Shown piece by piece: positions 1 through 6,074 of a stretch of 7,034 nucleotides of DNA (positions within the stretch are counted from its first letter, which is position 1; each line of letters starts with the position of its first letter). Location of the stretch: positions 1-7,034 of the forward strand of contig CBDCAS010000014.1 of the NCBI GenBank assembly GCA_965214015.1, written 5' to 3'. The notes beneath the pieces were generated by a model that was not told the origin of the DNA, made no database searches, and saw nothing but the letters and a program-made list of their open reading frames with translations. A program made the position numbers and the translations under genes. The stretch is from CBDCAS01 sp965214015 (GTDB lineage Bacteria; Pseudomonadota; Gammaproteobacteria; Coxiellales; Coxiellaceae).

Positions 1-98
1 TTATATTGACGTTCTTTGCTGTTTTGGATGTTTCGACTAGCATCCTCTATGGTGAGTTGACCAACTCTGTTTGAGTCGGATCCAATTAACGTTGTCAT
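1..98 (-). CDS. EspA/SseB-like T3SS filament protein, long N-terminal type, 5' end only (gene 0)
   Basis: Only the first 32 codons lie in the window; the reading frame runs off the left edge. The start is the ATG at 98-96, with a GGGAGG ribosome site at 109-104, five bases upstream. The 32 residues match the start of the 428-aa gene at 4203-5489 at every position except one (Ser instead of Ile at residue 21). The upstream DNA also matches that gene's upstream DNA. I therefore infer a sixth paralogue of the long type, with a charged N-terminal extension before the EspA-like part. Whether it is intact and which central cassette it carries cannot be seen. Confidence 0.8.
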   Translation of the reverse strand, partial: MTTLIGSDSNRVGQLTIEDASRNIQNSKERQY

Positions 99-537
99 GG
101 CGACCTCCCAATTTTAAATTAGTGAAGCACTGACCTTTAAAATAATACTATTTACGAAATGGGCATATAAAAAAAATCAGAGTGTTTAGGGATATTGTAT
201 TACTGTGAGACTTTAAATATATCGAAAAAGGGAGATAACCAACTGCGCTGGTCAAACCAGTTTGTGAGTTACTAATTTAACTTAACTTAGTATTACTGTT
301 TTGTCCCAGTTGTTGTCGTTAAGCATGAGCGTTTAAGATAATGTTTATTGATCTGATTTAATCAAAGTAGGCGTAACAAGTTAATCTTTTAAATATTGTA
401 GCGCACTGATTTTTGGTTTTATATTTTAATTACGATAATCTGTATGTAGTTTAATTATTAGCTGATGAAATATATTGAAAGTAGTCTCCGTGCCTAGCGT
501 ATTCGTTTTTAATTCGTAAAATAAAATTAATTTAGGG
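99..537. repeat. Gene-free spacer, copy A of a long direct repeat
   Basis: This 439-bp spacer lies between gene 1 and gene 0 and holds no gene that I can support. It is nearly identical to 5490-6074. By eye the two differ at about eight single bases, by one A in a poly-A run (8 here, 7 there), by a 5-bp tandem duplication present only in the other copy, and by a 142-bp insertion (134-bp element plus 8-bp duplication) present only there. The repeat continues into the coding DNA on both sides. The half near position 98 holds the promoter region of gene 0. The rest is AT-rich DNA in which I see no clear terminator after gene 1. ATATTGAA at 472-479 is the unoccupied target site of the small mobile element seen in the other copy. 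Confidence 0.85.
220..260 (-). promoter_or_regulatory. Predicted promoter/operator of gene 0
   Basis: The inverted repeat CTGGT-CAA-ACCAG lies at 248-260, and TATCGAAAA (TTTTCGATA on the coding strand) at 220-228, 19 bp away. The operator begins 150 bp before the ATG at 98. The same pair of boxes with the same spacing stands before genes 1-4. I read TTTTCGATAT as covering a -10-like element and the inverted repeat as an activator site near -43. This is inferred from conservation alone; the regulator is unknown. Confidence 0.5.
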
Positions 538-1377
538 TTAACGAACATTTTGTGCAATTGACTTATTCATTTCTTCTAATAAGGTTTGCATACTGTTAAT
601 TAAACTTACTGTGACGTTGTAGGTTTGCATTACTTTTTGCAATTGTAATTGAGATTGAGAAACAAAGTCTGATGCTCGGTTAGAAGTGTTTTCTAGCGCC
701 GACTTAACAGCATCGAGTTGACCTTTGTTAAGTTTATTACCTAGGTTTTGTGAAACAGTCCCTGTAATTACTAGTTTTCCAGAGTCCTTGCCGATATCTT
801 TACCGTCGATGTTAATGGTTATTTTTCCATTCACAATGGTATATTGGCTAGGCTGTAATGAGACTCTTTTACCTTGATAAAATACAGTATAAGTTTGACC
901 AATGATGTAAACACCAAGGTTTTTGGTGTCAGAAAAGTTTTTATCATTCAGTGTTACACCATTAACCTTTACGTTGGTCGTTATACCGTATTTTAGCCCT
1001 AAATAATCATCAATAGATTTATTGTCTACTTTAATATCATTTTGTTCCATGTATTTGATTACGTCAGCGGGCAAGTGTTCTGTGTAAGTGTCCGAATTTT
1101 TTTGCTTTGATACGTCAGCGATGACTTCATTGACTTCGTTAGCCATATTTTGAGCATCACGTGAAACTTTGGCTTTTTGCTGCATCTCTAGATATTTAAA
1201 TTGCGCAAGATCAGATAACAGGTTCATAAATAAGTACAGAACCGAAATGCCGCCGGAAAGGACAATATCACCTTGGGTTGCAAGAGTATGGTCGGTGTCT
1301 ACAATATTATTACTAACCTTGCTAGAAGAATACTGCTCATTTGTGTTCACTGGACTTGATTCAATAGACGTAGACAT
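538..1377 (-). CDS. EspA/SseB-like T3SS filament protein, 279 aa, cassette class I (gene 1)
   Basis: Predicted secreted subunit of a T3SS filament or translocator sheath. Residues 1-35 form a short polar N-terminus. Residues 36-65 are a hydrophobic helix (…VLYLFMNLLSDLAQ…). Residues 66-127 are the EspA-like segment (AQNMANEV, IADV, LPADVIKYM, SIDDYLG). Residues 128-215 (about 733-996) are a variable beta-rich cassette, and residues 216-279 the conserved amphipathic C-terminal module, likely a coiled-coil partner of the N-terminal helix as in EspA. EspA of E. coli is about 190 aa, so the extra length is mostly cassette. An AGGAGA ribosome site at 1388-1383 supports the ATG. The cassette resembles gene 3's (VNG/VDG, NGKITINID against GNKITINLD) but not gene 2's. 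The frame is intact. Family confidence is high; the actual substrate, host and chaperone are unknown. Confidence 0.88.
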   Translation of the reverse strand: MSTSIESSPVNTNEQYSSSKVSNNIVDTDHTLATQGDIVLSGGISVLYLFMNLLSDLAQFKYLEMQQKAKVSRDAQNMANEVNEVIADVSKQKNSDTYTEHLPADVIKYMEQNDIKVDNKSIDDYLGLKYGITTNVKVNGVTLNDKNFSDTKNLGVYIIGQTYTVFYQGKRVSLQPSQYTIVNGKITINIDGKDIGKDSGKLVITGTVSQNLGNKLNKGQLDAVKSALENTSNRASDFVSQSQLQLQKVMQTYNVTVSLINSMQTLLEEMNKSIAQNVR

Positions 1378-1612
1378 AACAATCTCCTAAATTAAACTTT
1401 GTACTTTCCCAACTTTTCTGTTTTTACATTAAAAGTCAGAGTGCTTATTTTTAGTTTAGGATCATTTGCTTACAAAAATATCGAAAACAAAAATACAGAA
1501 CATCATTCTGGTCTTACCAGTGTACTAGTGATGCTGAATCATTTGAACAATAAAAAGAGGAGGGATGATTGTCCAGTAACCCCTTTGTATTATCGTCTAC
1601 TTTAATTCTCTT
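1378..1612. repeat. Upstream repeat block of short-type genes, copy before gene 1
   Basis: This leader and promoter block is about 90% identical by eye to 2641-2863 before gene 2, and its first 87 bp match 6948-7034 before gene 5 closely. It carries the ribosome site, an AT-rich leader, the TTTTCGATA box and the CTGGT-N3-ACCAG operator. Similarity continues to about 1612 (…ATTATCGTCTACTTTAA) and then breaks. In the other copy the same words run directly into the stop codon of gene 3. Here they run into a REP-like palindrome cluster. No gene is visible in the 351 bp between genes 1 and 2. Confidence 0.8.
1478..1520 (-). promoter_or_regulatory. Predicted promoter/operator of gene 1
   Basis: A perfect inverted repeat CTGGT-CTT-ACCAG lies at 1508-1520, and TATCGAAAA at 1479-1487, 20 bp apart. 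The operator begins 131 bp before the ATG. If the GATATT on the coding strand at 1482-1477 is the -10 box, transcription would begin near 1470, giving a leader of roughly 90 nt and placing the operator centre near -44. No good -35 hexamer is evident, which fits a promoter that needs an activator. Confidence 0.55.
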
Positions 1613-1623
1613 AGGGTTAAATT

Positions 1624-1723
1624 CCCCGCAGCTCGCTGCGGTTTGTAACTAATAGAGGTAATGTTAATACCCCGCTTTCGCTTTGCGAAAGTCTGAGCGA
1701 AGCGAAGATAGCTTGCTGCGGGG
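1624..1723. repeat. REP-like palindromic cluster (possible terminator of gene 2)
   Basis: Three nested hairpins are visible. CCGCAG/CTGCGG pairs at 1626-1631 and 1636-1641. CTTTCGC/GCGAAAG pairs at 1675-1681 and 1685-1691 around a TTT loop. CCCCGC/GCGGGG pairs at 1670-1675 and 1718-1723. The outer ends CCCCGCAGC (1624-1632) and GCTGCGGGG (1715-1723) are also inverted repeats of each other. The cluster is GC-rich in an AT-rich background and is absent from the otherwise similar junction at about 2864. It begins five bases after the gene 2 stop, so its transcript could end or stabilise that mRNA, although no strong U-run follows. It resembles REP/REPIN elements; no RAYT transposase is in the window. 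Confidence 0.7.
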
Positions 1724-1728
1724 ATTAT

Positions 1729-2640
1729 TTATCGAATGTTTTGAGCAATTGACTTATTCATTTCTTCTAATAAAGTTTGCATACTGTTAATTAAACTCAC
1801 GGTGACATTGTAGGTCTGCATTACTTTTTGCAATTGTAATTGAGATTGAGAAACAAAGTCTGATGCTCGGTTAGAAGTGTTTTCAAGCGCAGATTTAACG
1901 GCGTCTAATTGGCCTTTATTCAGACCTATATGTGCACGATCACTTGGTGTTGGCTCTACTAGATAAAATTGTGTTCCAGGGGGAATATATCGCGGATCTG
2001 TGCCATGCATATCACCGCCTCGACCATCCATCTGAAAGGTTTGATGATTAATTTCGAAATCGAATTGCACTTTTCCATCTGAATTGACAAAGGGCTTATT
2101 GACCTTTTGGCCATTATGAACATCGTCCGTCTGATTCCCGCCCGCTACAAACCATTGTCCATGAGAGTCGTCATAAACCCATACTTTTCGTTTTCCATCT
2201 GCGGTTTGATACCAAGCTCCACCTTCAGGAACTTGGCCAGAACCTTTGCCAGCGGCTTCATCAAGGTACTGATCAATGGTTTTATCATCAACCTTTACGT
2301 CATTTTCTTCCATATATTTGATGACGTCTGCTGGTAATGGCCTCCTAGCCGTATCTGGATTACTCTGTTTCGACACTTCAGCAATGATTTCATTCACTTC
2401 ATTCGCCATATTTTGTGCGTCACGTGAAACTTTAGCCTTCTGTTGCATTTCAAGGTATTTATACTGCGCTAAATCTGACAATAGGTTCATAAACAAATAC
2501 AGAACTGCAATACCGCCAGAAAGCACAATATCACCTTGGGTTGCAAGAGTATGGTCGGTGTCTACAATATTATTACTAACCTTGTTAGAAGAATACTGCT
2601 CATTTGTGTTCACTGGACTTGATTCAATAGACGTGGACAT
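1729..2640 (-). CDS. EspA/SseB-like T3SS filament protein, 303 aa, cassette class II (gene 2)
   Basis: Intact paralogue of gene 1 with an almost identical N-terminal module (residues 1-126). The polar leader is followed by the hydrophobic helix at about 36-60, the AQNMANEV segment and LPADVIKYM. The C-terminal module (240-303) is conserved. The cassette (residues 127-239, about 1924-2262) is unrelated to gene 1's. It is rich in Gly, Asp and aromatic residues (WYQTADGKRKVWVYD, GQWF, IPPGTQFYLVEP) and shares the pattern DGK/R…V…G(Q/E)WF…IPxGTxF with genes 4 and 5. The start ATG has an AGGAGA ribosome site at 2651-2646. The gene follows gene 3 after 223 bp and has its own predicted promoter. Its last codons and stop abut the REP-like cluster, which has replaced the downstream junction seen at gene 3. 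Confidence 0.88.
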   Translation of the reverse strand: MSTSIESSPVNTNEQYSSNKVSNNIVDTDHTLATQGDIVLSGGIAVLYLFMNLLSDLAQYKYLEMQQKAKVSRDAQNMANEVNEIIAEVSKQSNPDTARRPLPADVIKYMEENDVKVDDKTIDQYLDEAAGKGSGQVPEGGAWYQTADGKRKVWVYDDSHGQWFVAGGNQTDDVHNGQKVNKPFVNSDGKVQFDFEINHQTFQMDGRGGDMHGTDPRYIPPGTQFYLVEPTPSDRAHIGLNKGQLDAVKSALENTSNRASDFVSQSQLQLQKVMQTYNVTVSLINSMQTLLEEMNKSIAQNIR

Positions 2641-2863
2641 AACAATCTCCTAAATTAAACTTTGTACTTTCCCAATTTTTTGTTTTTACATTAAAAGTCA
2701 GAGTACTTATTTTTAGTTTAGGATCTCTTGCTTACAAAAATATCGAAAATGAAAATACAGAATGCCACTCTGGTCTTACCAGTGAGTTAGTGATGCTGAA
2801 TCATTTTATCAATAAAAAGAGGGGGAATGAATGCCCAGTAACCCTTGTGTATTATCGTCTACT
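2641..2863. repeat. Upstream repeat block of short-type genes, copy before gene 2
   Basis: This 223-bp spacer between genes 3 and 2 is about 90% identical by eye to 1378-1612. It holds the gene 2 ribosome site, an AT-rich leader and the two promoter boxes. It ends directly at the gene 3 stop codon (TAA on the minus strand at 2866-2864), with no visible terminator hairpin for gene 3. It contains no gene. Confidence 0.8.
2741..2782 (-). promoter_or_regulatory. Predicted promoter/operator of gene 2
   Basis: A perfect inverted repeat CTGGT-CTT-ACCAG lies at 2770-2782 and TATCGAAAA at 2741-2749, again 20 bp apart. The operator begins 130 bp upstream of the ATG. The arrangement is the same as before gene 1. 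Confidence 0.55.
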
Positions 2864-3446
2864 TTAACGAATGTTTTGTGCAATTGACTTATTCATCTCT
2901 TCCAATAAGGTTTGCATACTGTTAATTAAGCTTACGGTGACGTTGTAAGTTTGCATCACTTTTTGCAATTGTAACTGTGACTGAGATACAAAATCTGATG
3001 CTCGGTTAGACGTATTCTCCAATGCAGATTTAACGGCATCTAATTGACCTTTATTAAGCCCCTTACCGGCATGATCCGGAATTGAGGCTGTCACGGTTAA
3101 CTTTTGTCCTTTATCGCCAGCATCCACGATGCTTGCGTCTAAGTTAATTGTGATTTTATTTCCATCAACTTGACATTGATTAGGGGTCAATATATCTGAA
3201 GATGAGTACCGATTTTCACTTTTATTATAATACTGAATTTGATATACGGAACCATCAGTGATGATTTGAAAATTATCTTTAGATAAGTCTTTTCCATCAA
3301 CTTGTGCACTATCGATGTGATAGTTATTGTCAACTCGACTACTCAGTCCTAAATAATCATCAATTGACTTGCCATCTACCTGAACATTATTTTCTTCCAT
3401 ATATTTAATGACATCTGTAGGCAGTTGCTCAGTGTAGGTATCAGAG

Positions 3447-3452
3447 TTTTTT
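3447..3452 (-). other. Frameshift site in a homopolymer tract of gene 3
   Basis: On the coding strand the reading is GTT TCA AAG CAA AAA ACT CTG, with six A's. In gene 1 the matching sequence has seven A's and continues in frame as K-N-S-D-T-Y. Adding one A here restores the same residues and opens the frame to the conserved C-terminus. The A-rich run is a plausible site for strand slippage. The classic A-AAA-AAC heptamer is present but lies in the wrong phase for simple -1 ribosomal frameshifting. Confidence 0.85.
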
Positions 3453-3495
3453 GCTTTGAAACATCTGCGATGATTTCATTAACTTCGTTCGCCAT

Positions 3496-3516
3496 GTTTT
3501 GCGAATCTCGCAAAAC
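3496..3516. repeat. Perfect 9-bp inverted repeat inside gene 3
   Basis: GTTTTGCGA at 3496-3504 and TCGCAAAAC at 3508-3516 form a perfect hairpin around ATC. The paralogues do not have it at the same place. It coincides with two amino acid changes found only in gene 3 (KVLRDS in place of KVSRDA). Confidence 0.75.
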
Positions 3517-4081
3517 TTTAGCTTTTTGTTGCATCTCTAAATATTTATATTGTGCTAAATCTGACAACAGATTCATAAATAAGTACAGCACAGCAATACC
3601 ACCAGATAAGACAATATCACCTTGGGTTGCAAGGGTATGGTCGGTATCGACAATATTACTGACATGATCCATTTGATCGTCTTTAATACCGTACTCATTT
3701 TTTAGACTGTCGATACTTGATTTAACGTGGTCGTTGAGTTGTCTGTGCAGATCATCTTTTACATCTTGAGAATCTTCGTCATCATTTTCAGATTCGGCAT
3801 AGAGCATTCTTTCAATGTGCAATAAGTGTTTTTTTAGACGCTCTTTCTCAGACACATGTTGATGAGCACCATGAAAATTATGATGATGCTGATGTTTATG
3901 GTGAATCTGCTGTTCTAGTTGTTCCCGTGAAGCTTGCTGATTGTGGGCGCTCACTGGGCGTGATTCAATAGACGTAGCCATAACAGCCTCCTATCTCTAT
4001 TTTTGTAATTTTCCGGCTTTTTGCTTTTAGATTAAAAACCAGAGTTCTTATTTTTAGTTCAGGATTATTGGCTTATAAATA

Positions 4082-4123
4082 TATCGAAAATAGACCATTG
4101 AAATATCTTGCTGGTCTAACTAA
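4082..4123 (-). promoter_or_regulatory. Predicted promoter/operator of gene 3 (degenerate right arm)
   Basis: TATCGAAAA at 4082-4090 and CTGGT at 4111-4115 keep the 20-bp spacing and the 130-bp distance to the ATG, although most of the surrounding 221-bp spacer differs from the other copies. The second arm reads ACTAA instead of ACCAG, so the inverted repeat is weakened. Conservation of the boxes in diverged sequence supports function. Confidence 0.45.
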
Positions 4124-4169
4124 TTGGTTTTGTTGATGTTGAATTATTTGATGATTTAAGAGAGGAGGT

Positions 4170-4195
4170 GAGTGCCCTGCAAGCGCTGAGCACTC
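4170..4195 (-). terminator. Possible hairpin after gene 4
   Basis: GAGTGC at 4170-4175 and GCACTC at 4190-4195 can pair around a 14-nt loop, beginning eight bases after the gene 4 stop codon. There is no U-run on the coding strand, so intrinsic termination is uncertain. Confidence 0.3.
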
Positions 4196-4202
4196 GCTTT
4201 GT

Positions 4203-5489
4203 TTAACGAATGTTTTGTGCTATTGATTTATTCATTTCTTCTAATAAGGTTTGCATGCTGTTAATTAAGCTTACAGTCACGTTATAAGTTTGCATGATTT
4301 TTTGCAGTTGCAATTGCGACTGGGACACAAAGTCTGATGCTCGGTTAGAAGTGTTTTCTAGTGCTGATTTAACTGCATCAAGCCCACCTTTATCTAAGCT
4401 GTGATAATCTTTTTGTTTTGTAACATCATAGCTGGCACTGAAATGCGTACCTCTGGGGATGTGATTTAAGACTACGCCAGCACCTGCTCCCAATGTATAA
4501 GTACACTTACCATTTGAACACTGTGGCCATGGGTCGAGCTTGGTTGTTTGTCCAGCAAAAGCACCTGAATTATGAAAAGCGCCGGGGGTGTCGTCTTTTG
4601 CGAACCATTCGCCATTGCTTCTTTGATCGACTGAGAGTTTATATTTACCGTCATCGGAAACGAGTTCAAAGTGGGTCGGATGGCTACTGCCTTCACCGAG
4701 ATAGTCATCGATACTCTTGTCATCAACTTTAACGTCATTTTCTTCCATGTACTTAATAACATCAGGATTTAATTTGGTTTTATAAGTGTCTGAATTACTT
4801 TGCTTAGATACAAAAGCAATTTGCTCATTAACTTCATTCGCCATATTTTGTGCGTCGCGGGATACTTTGGCCTTCGCTTGCATTTCTAGATATTTATATT
4901 GTGCCAAGTCTGAGAGTAGATTCATAAATAAATACAGTACAGCAATACCACCTGATAGAACAATATCTCCTTGAGTTGCAAGGGTGGTGTCTGTATCGAC
5001 AATATTGCTTACATGTCCTGAGCCCGATGTGCTACTACCAGACTGAACCCAATTACCTCCCTTACCTTTATCTTTACCATTGTCAGCATTTCCATTTCCA
5101 TTTCCTGTACTCGAAGCGCCATAGCCCCGATCAGTACCTGAACCTGAACCAGATGCTCCATCTTTACCGTCAACAAACCCCTCAGTGACATAATCATTAA
5201 GATGAAACTCATTTTCGAATCTTTTAATGCCATCTTTTAACCGTAGATTAAGCCATTTTTTATGATGATTGACAGATTTATCATCTTTATCATCGTGGTG
5301 ATCATCTGGATTTTCAAGCAACATTTCTAACTGTTTAGCGAGTTTTTTTAATCGTTCTTTTTCAGAGGAAAAATGATGACCTCCTTGGTGATTATATTGA
5401 CGTTCTTTGCTGTTTTGGATGTTTCGAATAGCATCCTCTATGGTGAGTTGACCAACTCTGTTTGAGTCGGATCCAATTAACGTTGTCAT
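4203..5489 (-). CDS. EspA/SseB-like T3SS filament protein, 428 aa, long type, cassette class II (gene 4)
   Basis: The longest intact paralogue. Residues 1-106 are a charged extension with a SEKERLKK helix (41-50) and a His/Asp cluster (61-76), partly homologous to the extension of gene 3. Residues 107-158 are a Gly/Ser/Asn/Asp-rich low-complexity linker. Residues 159-264 are the EspA-like N-terminal module with the hydrophobic helix near 175-195. Residues 265-364 (about 4398-4697) are the variable cassette, and 365-428 the conserved C-terminal module. The cassette has two cysteines (323 and 328, QCSNGKC), potentially a disulfide outside the cell. Start ATG has GGGAGG at 5500-5495. More than twice the usual EspA length, it may have an exposed or tip-located extra domain; that is inference. 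Its cassette is almost identical to that of gene 5, although the N-termini differ. Confidence 0.87.
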   Translation of the reverse strand: MTTLIGSDSNRVGQLTIEDAIRNIQNSKERQYNHQGGHHFSSEKERLKKLAKQLEMLLENPDDHHDDKDDKSVNHHKKWLNLRLKDGIKRFENEFHLNDYVTEGFVDGKDGASGSGSGTDRGYGASSTGNGNGNADNGKDKGKGGNWVQSGSSTSGSGHVSNIVDTDTTLATQGDIVLSGGIAVLYLFMNLLSDLAQYKYLEMQAKAKVSRDAQNMANEVNEQIAFVSKQSNSDTYKTKLNPDVIKYMEENDVKVDDKSIDDYLGEGSSHPTHFELVSDDGKYKLSVDQRSNGEWFAKDDTPGAFHNSGAFAGQTTKLDPWPQCSNGKCTYTLGAGAGVVLNHIPRGTHFSASYDVTKQKDYHSLDKGGLDAVKSALENTSNRASDFVSQSQLQLQKIMQTYNVTVSLINSMQTLLEEMNKSIAQNIR

Positions 5490-5609
5490 GGCGACCTCCC
5501 AATTTTAAATTAGTGAAGCACTGACCTTTAAAATAATACTATTTACGAAATGGGCATATAAAAAAATCAGAGTGTTTAGGGATATTGTATTACTGTGAGA
5601 CTTTAAATA

Positions 5610-5651
5610 TATCGAAAAAGGGAGATAACCAACTTCACTGGTCAAACCAGT
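5610..5651 (-). promoter_or_regulatory. Predicted promoter/operator of gene 4
   Basis: This is the best copy of the operator: ACTGGT-CAA-ACCAGT at 5637-5651, with six-base arms. TATCGAAAA lies at 5610-5618, 19 bp away. The CTGGT core begins 149 bp before the ATG. Placing the -10 on GATATA (5613-5608, coding strand) gives a start near 5601 and a leader of about 110 nt. Confidence 0.55.
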
Positions 5652-5874
5652 ATGTGGGTTACTAATTTAATTTAACTTAACTTAGTATTACTGTTTTGTC
5701 CCAGTTGTTGTCGTTAAGCATGAGCGTTTAAGATAATGTTTATTGATCTGATTTAATCGAAGTAGGCGTAACAAGTTAATCTTTTAAATATTGTAGCGCA
5801 CTGATTTTTGGTTTTATATTTTAATTACGATAATCTGTATGCAGTTTAATTATTAGCTGATGAAGTATATTGAA

Positions 5875-6008
5875 GGCTATGTTCACACTAAGTGTTGTTA
5901 GTTCTTTAACCTATTGAATTACAGTATGTTTCTGAAGATATTTTTGAGAGTCATATTGTAGGTTTTCAATCAGTTATAAACTCACCAACAGTTAAGTAAA
6001 GCATAGCC
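5875..6008. mobile_element. MITE-like insertion, 134 bp, with 8-bp target duplication
   Basis: The ends are GGCTATG… and …CATAGCC, perfect 7-bp terminal inverted repeats that continue imperfectly inward (GTTG-containing stretches on both sides). The element is flanked by direct repeats ATATTGAA at 5867-5874 and 6009-6016. The paralogous spacer has a single uninterrupted ATATTGAA at 472-479, so the empty site is preserved within the same window. It has no coding capacity and must have been moved in trans. The 8-bp duplication would suit several IS families (for example IS6 or IS1595), but the parent is not identifiable here. Confidence 0.85.
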
Positions 6009-6074
6009 ATATTGAAAGTAGTCTCCGTGCCTAGCGTATCCGTTTTTAATTCGTAAAATAAAATTAATTTAGGG

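Larger units (their letters stand above)
2864..3981 (-). pseudogene. EspA/SseB-like T3SS filament protein, long type, frameshifted, cassette class I (gene 3)
   Basis: The frame opens at the ATG at 3981 behind a strong AGGAGG site (3992-3987). It encodes an extension with a His-rich stretch (about residues 27-42), a SEKERLKK-centred charged helical region and an acidic patch, then the EspA-like N-terminal module. After residue 178 (VSKQK) one base is missing from a poly-A run (T run at 3447-3452 on the plus strand): six here, seven in gene 1. The read-through product gains 23 unrelated residues and stops at 3376, losing the cassette and the C-terminal module. Those remain open in the next frame (2864-3400 and upstream), with cassette at about 3059-3343. 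The repaired protein would be 372 aa. With no second lesion, the mutation is recent, phase-variable, rescued by slippage, or a sequencing error. Confidence 0.82.
5392..6074. repeat. Copy B of the long direct repeat (start of gene 4 plus spacer to gene 5)
   Basis: Matches 1-537. The offset is 5391 at the left end and 5537 at the right. The 146-bp difference is fully explained by one insertion with its target duplication (+142), a 5-bp tandem duplication near 5670 (+5) and one A fewer in a poly-A run (-1). About eight substitutions are visible in the spacer. The similarity continues beyond 6074 into the 3' end of gene 5, which matches gene 1. The 585-bp spacer 5490-6074 holds the gene 4 leader and promoter, the small mobile element and AT-rich DNA; I see no gene in it. 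Confidence 0.88.

Noticed and set aside
1399..1605. Small plus-strand gene of 68 codons in the spacer between genes 1 and 2
   Set aside because: It lies across the conserved operator and leader, and its translation looks random. Conservation of this DNA is explained by the promoter.
1169..2653. Open frames on the plus strand at 1169-1390, 2107-2337 and 2276-2653 (and similar ones at 3425-3667, 4786-4974 and 6658-6960)
   Set aside because: They are antisense shadows of the conserved N-terminal module. They recur wherever that module occurs, have no convincing ribosome site, and run opposite to frames with clear family similarity and good start signals.
3447..3516. Programmed -1 ribosomal frameshifting at the A-AAA-AAC heptamer in gene 3
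   Set aside because: The heptamer is in the wrong phase for simultaneous slippage (frame 0 reads CAA AAA ACT), and the nearby perfect hairpin is upstream, not downstream. Slippage by RNA polymerase or a mutation is more likely.
4472..5233. Alternative minus-strand frames inside gene 4 (4472-4762, 5009-5233) and plus-strand frames at 4493-4732 and 4976-5188
   Set aside because: They overlap gene 4 in other phases, have biased compositions from low-complexity DNA and resemble nothing recognisable.
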